From positions 1 through 14,169 of the forward strand of contig JBEDUI010000231.1 in NCBI GenBank assembly GCA_040414495.1: a DNA stretch of 14,169 nt, written 5' to 3'. The position numbers were made by a program, and so were the translations under genes. This DNA is from DATAVB01 sp040414495 (GTDB lineage: Bacteria > Actinomycetota > Actinomycetes > Mycobacteriales > QHCD01). The notes beneath the pieces are model-generated. The model saw nothing but the letters and a program-made list of their open reading frames with translations, searched no databases and had not been told where the DNA came from. This document shows positions 7,332-13,530 of this stretch, in pieces. Positions within the stretch are counted from its first letter, which is position 1. Every line of letters begins with the position of its first letter.

Positions 7332-8165
7332 TCACGATTTCGGAACGAATTGCACGTCCGCCCGAAATTCGGCAAAGCCCAATTTTCGATACAGATGCAT
7401 TGCCGGTGAATTGGATTCATCTACGTAGAGCAACATTTCGCTCACGCCACGTTCCTGCATGGACAGTAAGCCGGCAATCGCCAGCGGTGTGGACAGTCCC
7501 TGGCCCTGCGCCGAAGGGTCCAAACCGAGTACATAGATCTCACCCGCGCCATCCGGATGAATCTTCGTCCAGTGAAAGCCGAGCAACGCATCGTCGCGGA
7601 CGGCCAACAGGAATCCGGCCGGGTCGAACCACGGTTCGGCCTCCCGCGCCCGCAAATCGTCCATCGTCCAGCTGCCTTGATCTGGATGGTGCGCAAATGC
7701 GGCCCGGTTCACCCGTAGCCACGCCTGCTCGTCCTGACCGGGAATGAACGGCCGCAACCGCACGCCCGCGGGCAACCGCAACTCCGGTAACGGACCGGGT
7801 GGGCGACGTAGCTGCCACAGCACCCGATCGGCGATATATCCATGCCTTTCGGCAAATGCCTCAGCTGCCGGCAATTTCCCGTGCGCCCAGATCCGGTCGG
7901 CCACACCGTCCACACGCAACAGTGCCAACAGCTCGCTGCCCACACCCTGCCGGCGCCACTGTGGAGCGACCACCAACTCGGCCGAATCCCCATCCGCATA
8001 AGCGAATCCGGCGATCTGGTCGGCCCGCGAGACGGTGTACGGCGCCGCGCCGGCCCGTAGCGCCAGCTCGGTCTGCTCCGAGACCGGACGCACTCCGTCG
8101 GCCTCGGTCGCCGCGTCGATTACCGAACGCAGCTGATCGAACGTGGATTCTGCAGCGGCCGCCAT
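7332..8165 (-). CDS. mshD: Mycothiol synthase MshD
   Basis: Catalyses the last step of mycothiol biosynthesis, acetylating Cys-GlcN-Ins with acetyl-CoA in the cytosol. It has 277 residues and the expected tandem GNAT architecture. The N-terminal domain carries the acetyl-CoA loop in VVAPQWRRQGVGSELL (65-80). The active C-terminal domain carries HHPDQGSWTMDDLRAREAEP-like sequence (159-178), WFDPAGFLLA, GFHWTKIHP (196-204), and the acetyl-CoA loop DPSAQGQGLSTPL (216-228), ending with LYRKLGF. The loop reads QGQGLS where most MshD proteins have QGxGLG, a mild change. The ATG has no ribosome binding site, but a -10-like TAGATC lies 7 nt upstream, suggesting a leaderless transcript. It lies 47 bp downstream of glnR, as in M. 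tuberculosis (Rv0818-Rv0819). Confidence 0.95.
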   Translation of the reverse strand: MAAAAESTFDQLRSVIDAATEADGVRPVSEQTELALRAGAAPYTVSRADQIAGFAYADGDSAELVVAPQWRRQGVGSELLALLRVDGVADRIWAHGKLPAAEAFAERHGYIADRVLWQLRRPPGPLPELRLPAGVRLRPFIPGQDEQAWLRVNRAAFAHHPDQGSWTMDDLRAREAEPWFDPAGFLLAVRDDALLGFHWTKIHPDGAGEIYVLGLDPSAQGQGLSTPLAIAGLLSMQERGVSEMLLYVDESNSPAMHLYRKLGFAEFRADVQFVPKS

Positions 8166-8172
8166 AAGGGTT

Positions 8173-8202
8173 GATCTAGCCGTAGCAATCCCGGCTTGGC
8201 AA
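8173..8202 (-). promoter_or_regulatory. Candidate leaderless promoter of mshD
   Basis: On the minus strand TTGCCA (8197-8202, five of six matches to TTGACA) is followed after 18 bp by TAGATC (8173-8178). The -10 ends 7 nt before the mshD ATG, so transcription would start at or next to the first codon. This fits the missing ribosome binding site. Confidence 0.45.
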
Positions 8203-8212
8203 GTGACGCAGC

Positions 8213-8914
8213 TCAGACTTCAGCTTCGACCCGCGACGTGGGCGGCTCGACCGGCGGGCGGACGAACTTGTATCCGACATTGCGGACCGTACCGATCATC
8301 GCGTCGTGGTCGGCGCCCAGCTTGGCTCGCAACCGCCGGACGTGCACGTCGACCGTCCGGGTGCCGCCGTAGTAGTCATAGCCCCAGACCTCCTGCAACA
8401 GCTGGGCCCGCGAGAAGACCCGGCCCGGATGCTGGGCCAGGAATTTCAGCAGTTCGAATTCCTTGTACGTGAGGTCGAGCGGCCGGCCGCGCAGCCGGGC
8501 GGTGTACGTCGCCTCGTCGACCGTGAGCTCGCCGACGTGGGTCACCGCGTCCGGGCCGGTGTGGGCGGCGCGGCGTTCGATCGAGAGCCGTAGCCGCGCC
8601 TCGAGTTCGGCCGGGCCGGCGGTGTCGAGAATCAGGTCGTCCACGCCCCAGTCGGCCCGCAACGCGGTCAGCCCGCCCTCGGTCACCACCGCGATCATCG
8701 GGCAGGGCACGCCAGTCGTGTTCAGCAGCCGGAGCAGCGAGCGCGCCGCGACCAGGTCGCGGCGGGCGTCGACGAGCAGCACATCCACGGCCGGTGCATC
8801 GAGCAACGCGGTCATGTCCGGTCGAACGACGGTCACGTCGTGGATCAGGAGCCCCAGCGCGGGAAGTACTTCAGCGGTGGGCTGTTCGGCGTCTGTCATC
8901 AGCAGCACGTTCAC
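8213..8914 (-). CDS. glnR: GlnR, OmpR-family nitrogen regulator
   Basis: Global nitrogen-metabolism regulator of actinomycetes, an orphan response regulator without a partner kinase that binds DNA as a dimer. It has 233 residues. The receiver-like domain (about 1-112) includes the hallmark stretches EVLPALGLL (15-23), LLVDARRDL (46-54, with D49 at the pseudo-phosphorylation position) and DWGVDDLILDTAGPAE (88-103). The winged helix (about 125-218) contains LTYKEFELLKFLAQHPGRVF, QLLQEVWGYDYYGGTRTVDV and HVRRLRAKLG, nearly identical to known GlnR proteins. The start is GTG with AAGGGGA 6 nt upstream. It is divergent from the hydrolase gene across 59 bp and precedes mshD, the conserved actinobacterial arrangement. 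Confidence 0.93.
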   Translation of the reverse strand: MNVLLMTDAEQPTAEVLPALGLLIHDVTVVRPDMTALLDAPAVDVLLVDARRDLVAARSLLRLLNTTGVPCPMIAVVTEGGLTALRADWGVDDLILDTAGPAELEARLRLSIERRAAHTGPDAVTHVGELTVDEATYTARLRGRPLDLTYKEFELLKFLAQHPGRVFSRAQLLQEVWGYDYYGGTRTVDVHVRRLRAKLGADHDAMIGTVRNVGYKFVRPPVEPPTSRVEAEV

Positions 8915-8973
8915 GAGCGTCCCCTTCGCGTCCCCGTGACACCCGGCGCTGCGTGTCGAAACAGATTGATTGA

Positions 8974-9759
8974 GTGAGAATAGCGCAGGTGAGCGGATTC
9001 CAGCCCGTGCGCCTCGTCACCAAGGACGGGGTACAGCTGGCCGGGCTGCACCGGGCGGGAGATGACCGGTCGCTCGGCATCGTGGTAGCGCACGGTTTCA
9101 CCGGATCTGTCTTCACGCCCGGCACCAGGCGCATCATGGGCCGGCTGGCTGCCCACGCCGGCGTGCTCGGCGTCGACTTCCGCGGTCACGGCCGTTCCGG
9201 CGGGGTCTCCACGGTCGGCGACGCGGAAGTGCTGGACCTGCAGGCCGTAGTCGAGATGGCCGGGCAGTTCGGATACGAGCGCATCGCTACGGTCGGGTTC
9301 TCGATGGGCGGCTCGGTGGTGTTACGGCACGCGGCGCTGCACGGCGGGATCGATGCCGTGGTCAGCGTGAGTTCGCCGGCCCGCTGGTATTTCCGCGAAA
9401 CGGTGGCCATGCGCCGCGTGCATTGGCTGGTCGAGAGTCCGGTCGGCCGGGTCGTGGCGCGGCGGGTCATGCGGACCCGGTTGGCCGGGCGGTGGGAGGC
9501 CGTGCCGGAGTCGCCGATCGAGATCGTGCACCGGATCGCTCCGACGCCGTTGCTGATCGTGCACGGCGACCGGGATGGCTACTTCCCGGTCGAACACCCG
9601 CGGGCCCTGGTCGCGGCCAGCGGTGGGTCGGCGCAACTGTGGCTAGTCGAAGGAATGGGCCATGCCGAAAGCGCGATGACGCCCGGTCTGGTCAGCGATA
9701 TCGGGCGGTGGATCCGCGCCGCGGCCTTGACACCAGCGCGCGACGTGGACGCCGTCTGA
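8974..9759 (+). CDS. Alpha/beta-fold hydrolase
   Basis: Cytosolic serine hydrolase of unknown substrate, 261 residues, with no signal peptide. The fold signature is complete: oxyanion-loop HGFTGS at 40-45, VDFRGHGRS at 67-75, nucleophile elbow GFSMGG at 108-113 with Ser110, acid Asp201 in VHGDRDGYFP (196-205) and catalytic His230 in EGMGHAE. The arrangement resembles the Hydrolase_4/serine-aminopeptidase-like group; the cap region between about 130 and 185 is short and basic. Two GTG starts are possible, 8974 and 8989. Neither has a ribosome binding site, and GAGAAT ending 7 nt before 8989 would fit a leaderless start there. It is first of a plus-strand set with the membrane protein 12 bp downstream. 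Confidence 0.82.
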   Translation: MRIAQVSGFQPVRLVTKDGVQLAGLHRAGDDRSLGIVVAHGFTGSVFTPGTRRIMGRLAAHAGVLGVDFRGHGRSGGVSTVGDAEVLDLQAVVEMAGQFGYERIATVGFSMGGSVVLRHAALHGGIDAVVSVSSPARWYFRETVAMRRVHWLVESPVGRVVARRVMRTRLAGRWEAVPESPIEIVHRIAPTPLLIVHGDRDGYFPVEHPRALVAASGGSAQLWLVEGMGHAESAMTPGLVSDIGRWIRAAALTPARDVDAV

Positions 9760-9771
9760 CACGATGTCCGG

Positions 9772-10851
9772 GTGAGCGAGGGTCCCCAGCGCCGTGGCGG
9801 CCGGCGACACGTCGGCGGTCCACGTCCGGCTGCCGGGCCGGACCGGTCCAACTCGTCCGGTCGGGCCGAGTCGGCTGAGTCGACCGAGCGGACCGCTGAT
9901 CGGGCACCCAGCCGCAGCTCTGACCGGTCGCCGAGCCGCAGCGCTGACGGGGCACCCCGGCGCACCGTGGGCCGAATCCGTAACCCCAACGCGCCGCAGG
10001 ACCGTACCGCCGAGGACACCGGCCCGATAGCCAAAGCCGTAGAGCCCATCGAGCAGAACCCGACCGCCGAGCACCTGACTGCCGCTGTCGTCGCAGCCGC
10101 AGTGGCGGCCGTCCTCGCCGTGGCCAGCGCCGGCGGGCTGAGCGCCGTGGTCGTCGTGGTGGCCGTATTGCAGGCGCTCCTGATCGGATCGTGGCTGCTG
10201 GCCTTGAACCCGCCCGGCCTGCGCGGTGCGGCCGTACTCGCCGCGGGTACCGCGATCGCGGTCGACGTGGTCCTGGTCATCCGGGACCGGCCCAGCCTCT
10301 CCGGCGTGATCGGGGTGTACGGGTTGGCATTCGTCGCGTTGATCGGTCACCAACTGCTACGCGGCCCGGTACGGGTCAAGGTCGCCGAGTCGATGGCCGC
10401 CACCGCGACCCTGCTGATCCTCACCGGGGCGCTCGGTGCGTTGCTGCTGACCCGACGGGTGAGTTCGGGCGCGGATTTGTTGATGGCCTCGGTGCTCGCG
10501 GTCGGGGTGGCCCTGATCGTCGGCAACCTGGTGGACATCGCGTTGCCGGTGCCTCGGTTCGCCGAGGGGATTTCCCGAGGGCTGCCGGCGCTGTTGATCG
10601 GCGCGATCGCGGCCGGTGCCGCCGCGGTCTGGCGGCTGCACGCAGTCGACGCGGTAGGTACGGTGGCGGCGGGTTTCCTCGGCGTCGCGCTGGGGTTGGT
10701 GGCCGGCTTGGTCGCCGTCGGTGTGGCCTATCTGGAGTTGACGCCCAAGGCCACGGCCGACCGGCTGGCCGGTGTCTACCTGCAGATCGCGGTGCCGTTG
10801 GCCCTTGCCGCCCCTGTCGCCTATCTGCTGAGCCAGGTTGTGGTCTCGTAG
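9772..10851 (+). CDS. Polytopic membrane protein of unknown function with disordered N-terminus
   Basis: I do not recognise this 359-residue protein as a named family. Residues 1-100 are hydrophilic and rich in Arg, Ser, Pro, Gly and Glu, including a duplicated 24-bp segment (from 9904 and 9928) that gives PSRSSDRSPSRSAD. From about residue 102 there are eight or nine hydrophobic segments: roughly 102-118, 121-145, 151-170, 176-196, 207-226, 235-257, 269-287, 293-322 and 335-355. There are no obvious catalytic or transporter motifs. The GTG start lies 12 bp after the hydrolase stop and the stop codon directly abuts the ATG of the LmeA-like gene, so it is probably co-transcribed with both. A role in envelope assembly or lipid handling is only a guess from that neighbour. 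Confidence 0.75.
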   Translation: MSEGPQRRGGRRHVGGPRPAAGPDRSNSSGRAESAESTERTADRAPSRSSDRSPSRSADGAPRRTVGRIRNPNAPQDRTAEDTGPIAKAVEPIEQNPTAEHLTAAVVAAAVAAVLAVASAGGLSAVVVVVAVLQALLIGSWLLALNPPGLRGAAVLAAGTAIAVDVVLVIRDRPSLSGVIGVYGLAFVALIGHQLLRGPVRVKVAESMAATATLLILTGALGALLLTRRVSSGADLLMASVLAVGVALIVGNLVDIALPVPRFAEGISRGLPALLIGAIAAGAAAVWRLHAVDAVGTVAAGFLGVALGLVAGLVAVGVAYLELTPKATADRLAGVYLQIAVPLALAAPVAYLLSQVVVS

Positions 10852-11553
10852 ATGAAGAAGTTGCTCATTACGTTGGGCGTGCTGGTCGTCATTCTGGTGG
10901 CGCTGGACCGGATCGGCGTCGTGGTGGCCAACGTCGCCTTGGAGGGCGCGTTACGCGACCGACTCCAGTTGCAGCAGAACCCGAAGGTCCGGGTGCACGG
11001 CATTCCGTTCCTGACCCAGGTGGTCGGGGGGACGTACCAGAACATCGACGTGCAGGCGTCGGGCCTGACCGCCGACAAGCTGACGGGCCTGGACACCAAC
11101 GTGCAGCTGCGTGACGTACACGTGCCGATCAGCGACCTGGGCCGGTGGGATTTCTCTACGATTCCGATCGGCCACGTCAAGGCCCAGGTGACCGTGCCGT
11201 ACGACTCGGTTGTCACCGCGGCCGGCCTCGGCAGCGCGACGTTGCACGCCGACGGCGACCAGCTCGCGTTCTCCGGGCCGGTCTCCAGCCCGCTCGGGAC
11301 CCTCGACGTGAAGGCCACACTGCGCCCGAGCATCTCCGGCCAGACGCTGCACCTGAACCCGGTACAGGCCACCGCCGACGGGCAATCGCTGCCGGCGAGC
11401 GTCCTCGGGCTGCTCAACTACAGCGTGCCGCTCAACAACCTGCCGTTCGGCGTGCAGGTCAGCAGCGTCTCGGTCGGCGACAAGGGCCTGACCGCGACAG
11501 CGACCGTCAACGACGTGACCATTAGGGACGGTGAGCTCGTCCACACCGGATGA
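10852..11553 (+). CDS. lmeA: LmeA-like DUF2993 protein
   Basis: Protein of 233 residues with one N-terminal hydrophobic segment (about 4-24) and the rest predicted outside the membrane. The sequence after it (RDRLQLQQNPKVRVHG-like, then PFLTQVVGGTYQNIDV and LRDVHVPISDL) is typical of DUF2993, a family thought to have a TULIP-like lipid-binding fold. In mycobacteria the homologue at this locus (Rv0817c, LmeA) is needed for elongation of the lipomannan mannan chain in the periplasm. Whether the same glycolipid exists here cannot be seen. The ATG immediately follows the TAG of the preceding gene (TAGATG), with no clear ribosome binding site, so translation is probably coupled. A thioredoxin gene follows after 15 bp, the same order as in M. 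tuberculosis. Confidence 0.85.
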   Translation: MKKLLITLGVLVVILVALDRIGVVVANVALEGALRDRLQLQQNPKVRVHGIPFLTQVVGGTYQNIDVQASGLTADKLTGLDTNVQLRDVHVPISDLGRWDFSTIPIGHVKAQVTVPYDSVVTAAGLGSATLHADGDQLAFSGPVSSPLGTLDVKATLRPSISGQTLHLNPVQATADGQSLPASVLGLLNYSVPLNNLPFGVQVSSVSVGDKGLTATATVNDVTIRDGELVHTG

Positions 11554-11568
11554 CCGACCTGTCGTGGC

Positions 11569-12006
11569 ATGCTGGAATTCGTGACCGGAGTCATCGTTCT
11601 GCTCGTCGTGCTGGTGGTCAGCATCGTGGCCGGCCTGCTCTGGCGGAGGCGCGACGGACGGGTGGGTGATCCAGTGTCCGCACAGGACGGACGTGATGTC
11701 AGGGATGTGCTGACCGGCTTGGACGTGGATCCGACCGGGGCCGACCTGACCTTGGTGCAGTTCTCCTCGGCGTTCTGCGCCCCGTGCCGGGCCACTCGGC
11801 ACATCCTGGCCCGCGCCGCCGAAACCACGCCGGGACTGCGGCATGTCGAGGTCGACGCCGAGTCGCATCTGGATCAGGTCCGGACGCTGTCGATCCTGCG
11901 TACGCCGACCACGCTGGCGGTCGATCGCGACGGGCGGGAGCTGACCCGGATCGTCGGCCAGCCCAAGCTCGCGGACGTTCGGGCGCTCGCCGCTCGGGTC
12001 GGCTGA
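11569..12006 (+). CDS. Membrane-anchored thioredoxin-family protein (ThiX-like)
   Basis: Thiol-disulfide oxidoreductase-like protein of 145 residues. An N-terminal membrane helix (about 5-25, followed by RRR) anchors a single thioredoxin domain (about 50-145). The active site reads FCAPCR, with C70 and C73; the usual Trp before the first cysteine is Phe. The cis-proline is P113 in RTPTTL. By the positive-inside rule the RRR run after the helix argues for a cytoplasmic domain, but orientation is uncertain. The ATG 11569 has no ribosome binding site; GTG 11581 (codon 5) is an alternative with a weak GGA upstream. It corresponds to Rv0816c (thiX), which lies between lmeA and cysA2 in M. tuberculosis, and may supply reducing power to the downstream sulfurtransferase unit. 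Confidence 0.85.
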   Translation: MLEFVTGVIVLLVVLVVSIVAGLLWRRRDGRVGDPVSAQDGRDVRDVLTGLDVDPTGADLTLVQFSSAFCAPCRATRHILARAAETTPGLRHVEVDAESHLDQVRTLSILRTPTTLAVDRDGRELTRIVGQPKLADVRALAARVG

Positions 12007-12061
12007 TTGGCGAATGTCGATACCGGACACTTTGACTGCTGCCGGGACGGCCACCTCCTGT

Positions 12062-12067
12062 TAATCT
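12062..12067 (+). promoter_or_regulatory. Candidate -10 element for the leader peptide and sulfur operon
   Basis: TAATCT matches the actinobacterial TAnnnT pattern and ends 7 nt before the leader ATG at 12075, so the transcript would start on the ATG itself (leaderless). A TTGACT at 12032-12037 looks like a -35 but would give a 24-bp spacer, too long for normal use. Confidence 0.5.
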
Positions 12068-12074
12068 TGGCCGC

Positions 12075-12149
12075 ATGGGCCTGCTGCTCACCTCCCGCCG
12101 CGCGGTCGACCTGTGCCGCGTGGGCAGCTGCCTGTGTCCGGTCAGCTGA
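12075..12149 (+). CDS. Cysteine-rich leader peptide of the sulfur operon (24 residues)
   Basis: A 24-codon frame contains the stretch LTSRRAVDLCRV followed by SCLCPVS, with cysteines at codons 14, 19 and 21. The LTSRRxVDLxRVxS core is the signature of short leader peptides found ahead of sulfur-assimilation genes across actinomycetes. In mycobacteria similar polycysteine short ORFs are leaderless and lower downstream expression in response to cysteine supply. Here the ATG sits 7 nt after a -10 element with no room for a ribosome binding site, which fits leaderless translation. The stop codon lies inside a perfect 20-bp palindrome and 68 bp upstream of the DUF4395 gene. The peptide is probably a regulatory translation event rather than a working protein. 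Confidence 0.82.
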   Translation: MGLLLTSRRAVDLCRVGSCLCPVS

Positions 12150-12212
12150 CCGGACGGCCCACTTCAGCCGCTGAGGCCGTCTGACGAGACCGCTACCCGC
12201 GACCGTCAGGAG
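12136..12212 (+). promoter_or_regulatory. Overlapping hairpins between leader and DUF4395: candidate attenuator
   Basis: Three RNA stems can be drawn. The first is the perfect palindrome gtccggtcagctgaccggac at 12136-12155, covering leader codons 21-24 and the stop. The second is GACGGCC (12153-12159) with GGCCGTC (12175-12181), reinforced by TCA/TGA inside. The third is CTGACG (12181-12186) with CGTCAG (12204-12209), which would bury the AGGAG ribosome binding site at 12208-12212. Stems 1 and 2 share 12153-12155 and stems 2 and 3 share 12181, so they compete. No T-run follows, which favours control of translation over intrinsic termination. The mechanism is inferred. Confidence 0.55.
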
Positions 12213-12217
12213 CTTGT

Positions 12218-12700
12218 ATGGACCTCGCCGCCGCCCCGACTCATTCGGGCCGAGCGCGTCCTGATCACCCAGCAGCCGGCGTGGACCCTCGGGGTCTACG
12301 GTTCGCCGCCTGGGTGACCAGCGTGGTGCTCGCAATTGTGCTCGCGACCAGCAGTGCCTGGTTGCTCGTCGGGCAGACTGTCGTTTTCGCGCTCGGGGCC
12401 GGCTTGGGCCTGCGCGCGGCGCCGTACGGTCTGCTCTATCGGGTGACGCTGGCACGTCGGCTGGGCCCGCCGCGCGAGCGTGAGCCGGCGACCCCGCCGC
12501 GATTCGCGCAAGGCGTCGGTTTCGTTTTCGCCGCTATTGGTTCGATCGGTTACCTCGCCGGTGCCGATTGGCTGGGAATGCTGGCTACGGCTCTGGCATT
12601 CGCGGCGGCATTTCTCAACGCAGCTTTTGGTTTCTGCCTGGGCTGCCACATGTATTTGTTGTTGAAGAGAATCATCACACCCAAGGGAGTTACGGCATGA
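12218..12700 (+). CDS. DUF4395 membrane protein with CxxC motif
   Basis: Integral membrane protein of 160 residues, DUF4395 family, function unknown. The DPRGLRFAAW motif (23-32) and PPRFAQGVG (93-101) are family hallmarks. Four hydrophobic segments fall at about 30-48, 50-67, 99-117 and 119-138. The conserved FLNAAFGFCLGCHMY stretch holds a Cys-Leu-Gly-Cys pair (C140, C143) at the end of the last helix, suited to thiol, sulfur or metal chemistry. The ATG start has AGGAG at 5 nt spacing. Its stop overlaps the sulfurtransferase start in an ATGA junction, so the two are translationally coupled. A role in sulfur transfer or transport across the membrane is inferred from this linkage and the cysteine pair. 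Confidence 0.88.
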   Translation: MDLAAAPTHSGRARPDHPAAGVDPRGLRFAAWVTSVVLAIVLATSSAWLLVGQTVVFALGAGLGLRAAPYGLLYRVTLARRLGPPREREPATPPRFAQGVGFVFAAIGSIGYLAGADWLGMLATALAFAAAFLNAAFGFCLGCHMYLLLKRIITPKGVTA

Positions 12701-13530
12701 GCCGATCCGACGTACTGGTATCAGCGCAGTGGGCGGAGCAGAATCTCAACACCCCAGGCGTGGTTTTCGTCGAGGTCGACGAGGACGTCTCCGCCTACGA
12801 CAAGGGCCACATCGCCGGTGCGGTCAAGGTCGACTGGAAAGCCGATCTGCAGGACGGCACCCGGCGCGATTTCGTGAACAAGGAGCAGTTCGAGAAACTG
12901 CTTTCGGAAAAGGGCATTAGCAACGACGACACCGTTGTGCTCTACGGCGGTAACAACAACTGGTTCGCCGCGTACGCGTACTGGTATTTCAAGGTGTACG
13001 GGCACGGCGACGTCAAGCTGCTCGATGGCGGGCGCAAGAAATGGGAGCTGGAATCCCGCGCGCTGACCGACAGCAAGACCGACCGGCCGGCCACCCAGTA
13101 CAAGGCCAAGGACCCGGACAACACCATCCGCGCCTTCCGCGACGAGGTCGTGGCAGCCATCAACACGCAGAACCTGGTGGACGTCCGCTCGCCTGACGAG
13201 TTCTCCGGGAAGCTGCTTGCTCCGGCGCACCTGCCGCAGGAGCAGAGCCAGGTCGCCGGCCACATTCCCGGTGCGCTCAACGTGCCGTGGAGCCAGGCCG
13301 CCAACGAGGACGGCACGTTCAAGTCCGACGAGGAGCTGGCCAAGCTGTACGGCGAGGCTGGGTTGGACGACAGCAAGGACACCATCGCGTACTGCCGGAT
13401 CGGGGAGCGTTCCTCGCACACCTGGTTCGCGCTGCGTGAGCTGCTCGGTAAGAAGAACGTCAAGAATTACGACGGCTCGTGGACCGAATACGGTTCGCTG
13501 GTCGGCGTACCTGTCCAGAAGGATGTGTGA
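12697..13530 (+). CDS. Two-domain thiosulfate sulfurtransferase (rhodanese family, CysA2/SseA-like)
   Basis: Cytosolic tandem-rhodanese enzyme of 277 residues that would carry a persulfide on cysteine and pass sulfane sulfur from thiosulfate or a related donor to an acceptor. The inactive N-terminal domain spans about 1-125 (GHIAGAVKVDW, LLDGGRKKW). The catalytic C-terminal domain spans about 145-277 (VDVRSPDEF, GHIPGALNVPW) with the active loop YCRIGERSSH. Cys233 is the only cysteine in the protein, as expected for a persulfide carrier. The CRxG loop favours thiosulfate over 3-mercaptopyruvate. I chose ATG 12697 because it has AAGGGAG 7 nt upstream and overlaps the DUF4395 stop; the frame is open further upstream but that part encodes nothing similar. 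It closely resembles M. tuberculosis CysA2 (Rv0815c). Confidence 0.94.
   Translation: MSRSDVLVSAQWAEQNLNTPGVVFVEVDEDVSAYDKGHIAGAVKVDWKADLQDGTRRDFVNKEQFEKLLSEKGISNDDTVVLYGGNNNWFAAYAYWYFKVYGHGDVKLLDGGRKKWELESRALTDSKTDRPATQYKAKDPDNTIRAFRDEVVAAINTQNLVDVRSPDEFSGKLLAPAHLPQEQSQVAGHIPGALNVPWSQAANEDGTFKSDEELAKLYGEAGLDDSKDTIAYCRIGERSSHTWFALRELLGKKNVKNYDGSWTEYGSLVGVPVQKDV

Noticed and set aside
8936..8962. GlnR box (GTGAC and GAAAC) upstream of glnR
   Set aside because: The elements are 17 bp apart instead of the expected 6, so the match is probably chance.
10191..11114. 307-codon plus-strand frame across the membrane protein and LmeA-like genes
   Set aside because: It is a frame-shifted reading, mostly Arg/Gly, and would conflict with both supported genes.
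12032..12037. TTGACT as the -35 of the leader promoter
   Set aside because: The spacer to TAATCT would be 24 bp, outside the normal 16-19 bp.
10951..12054. 367-codon minus-strand frame opposite the LmeA-like and thioredoxin genes
   Set aside because: It is Arg/Gln/Asp-rich without motifs and is antisense to two well-supported genes.
12568..12696. N-terminal extension of the sulfurtransferase
   Set aside because: The extra 43 codons overlap DUF4395 in another frame and lack rhodanese similarity; the ribosome binding site and ATGA junction support 12697.
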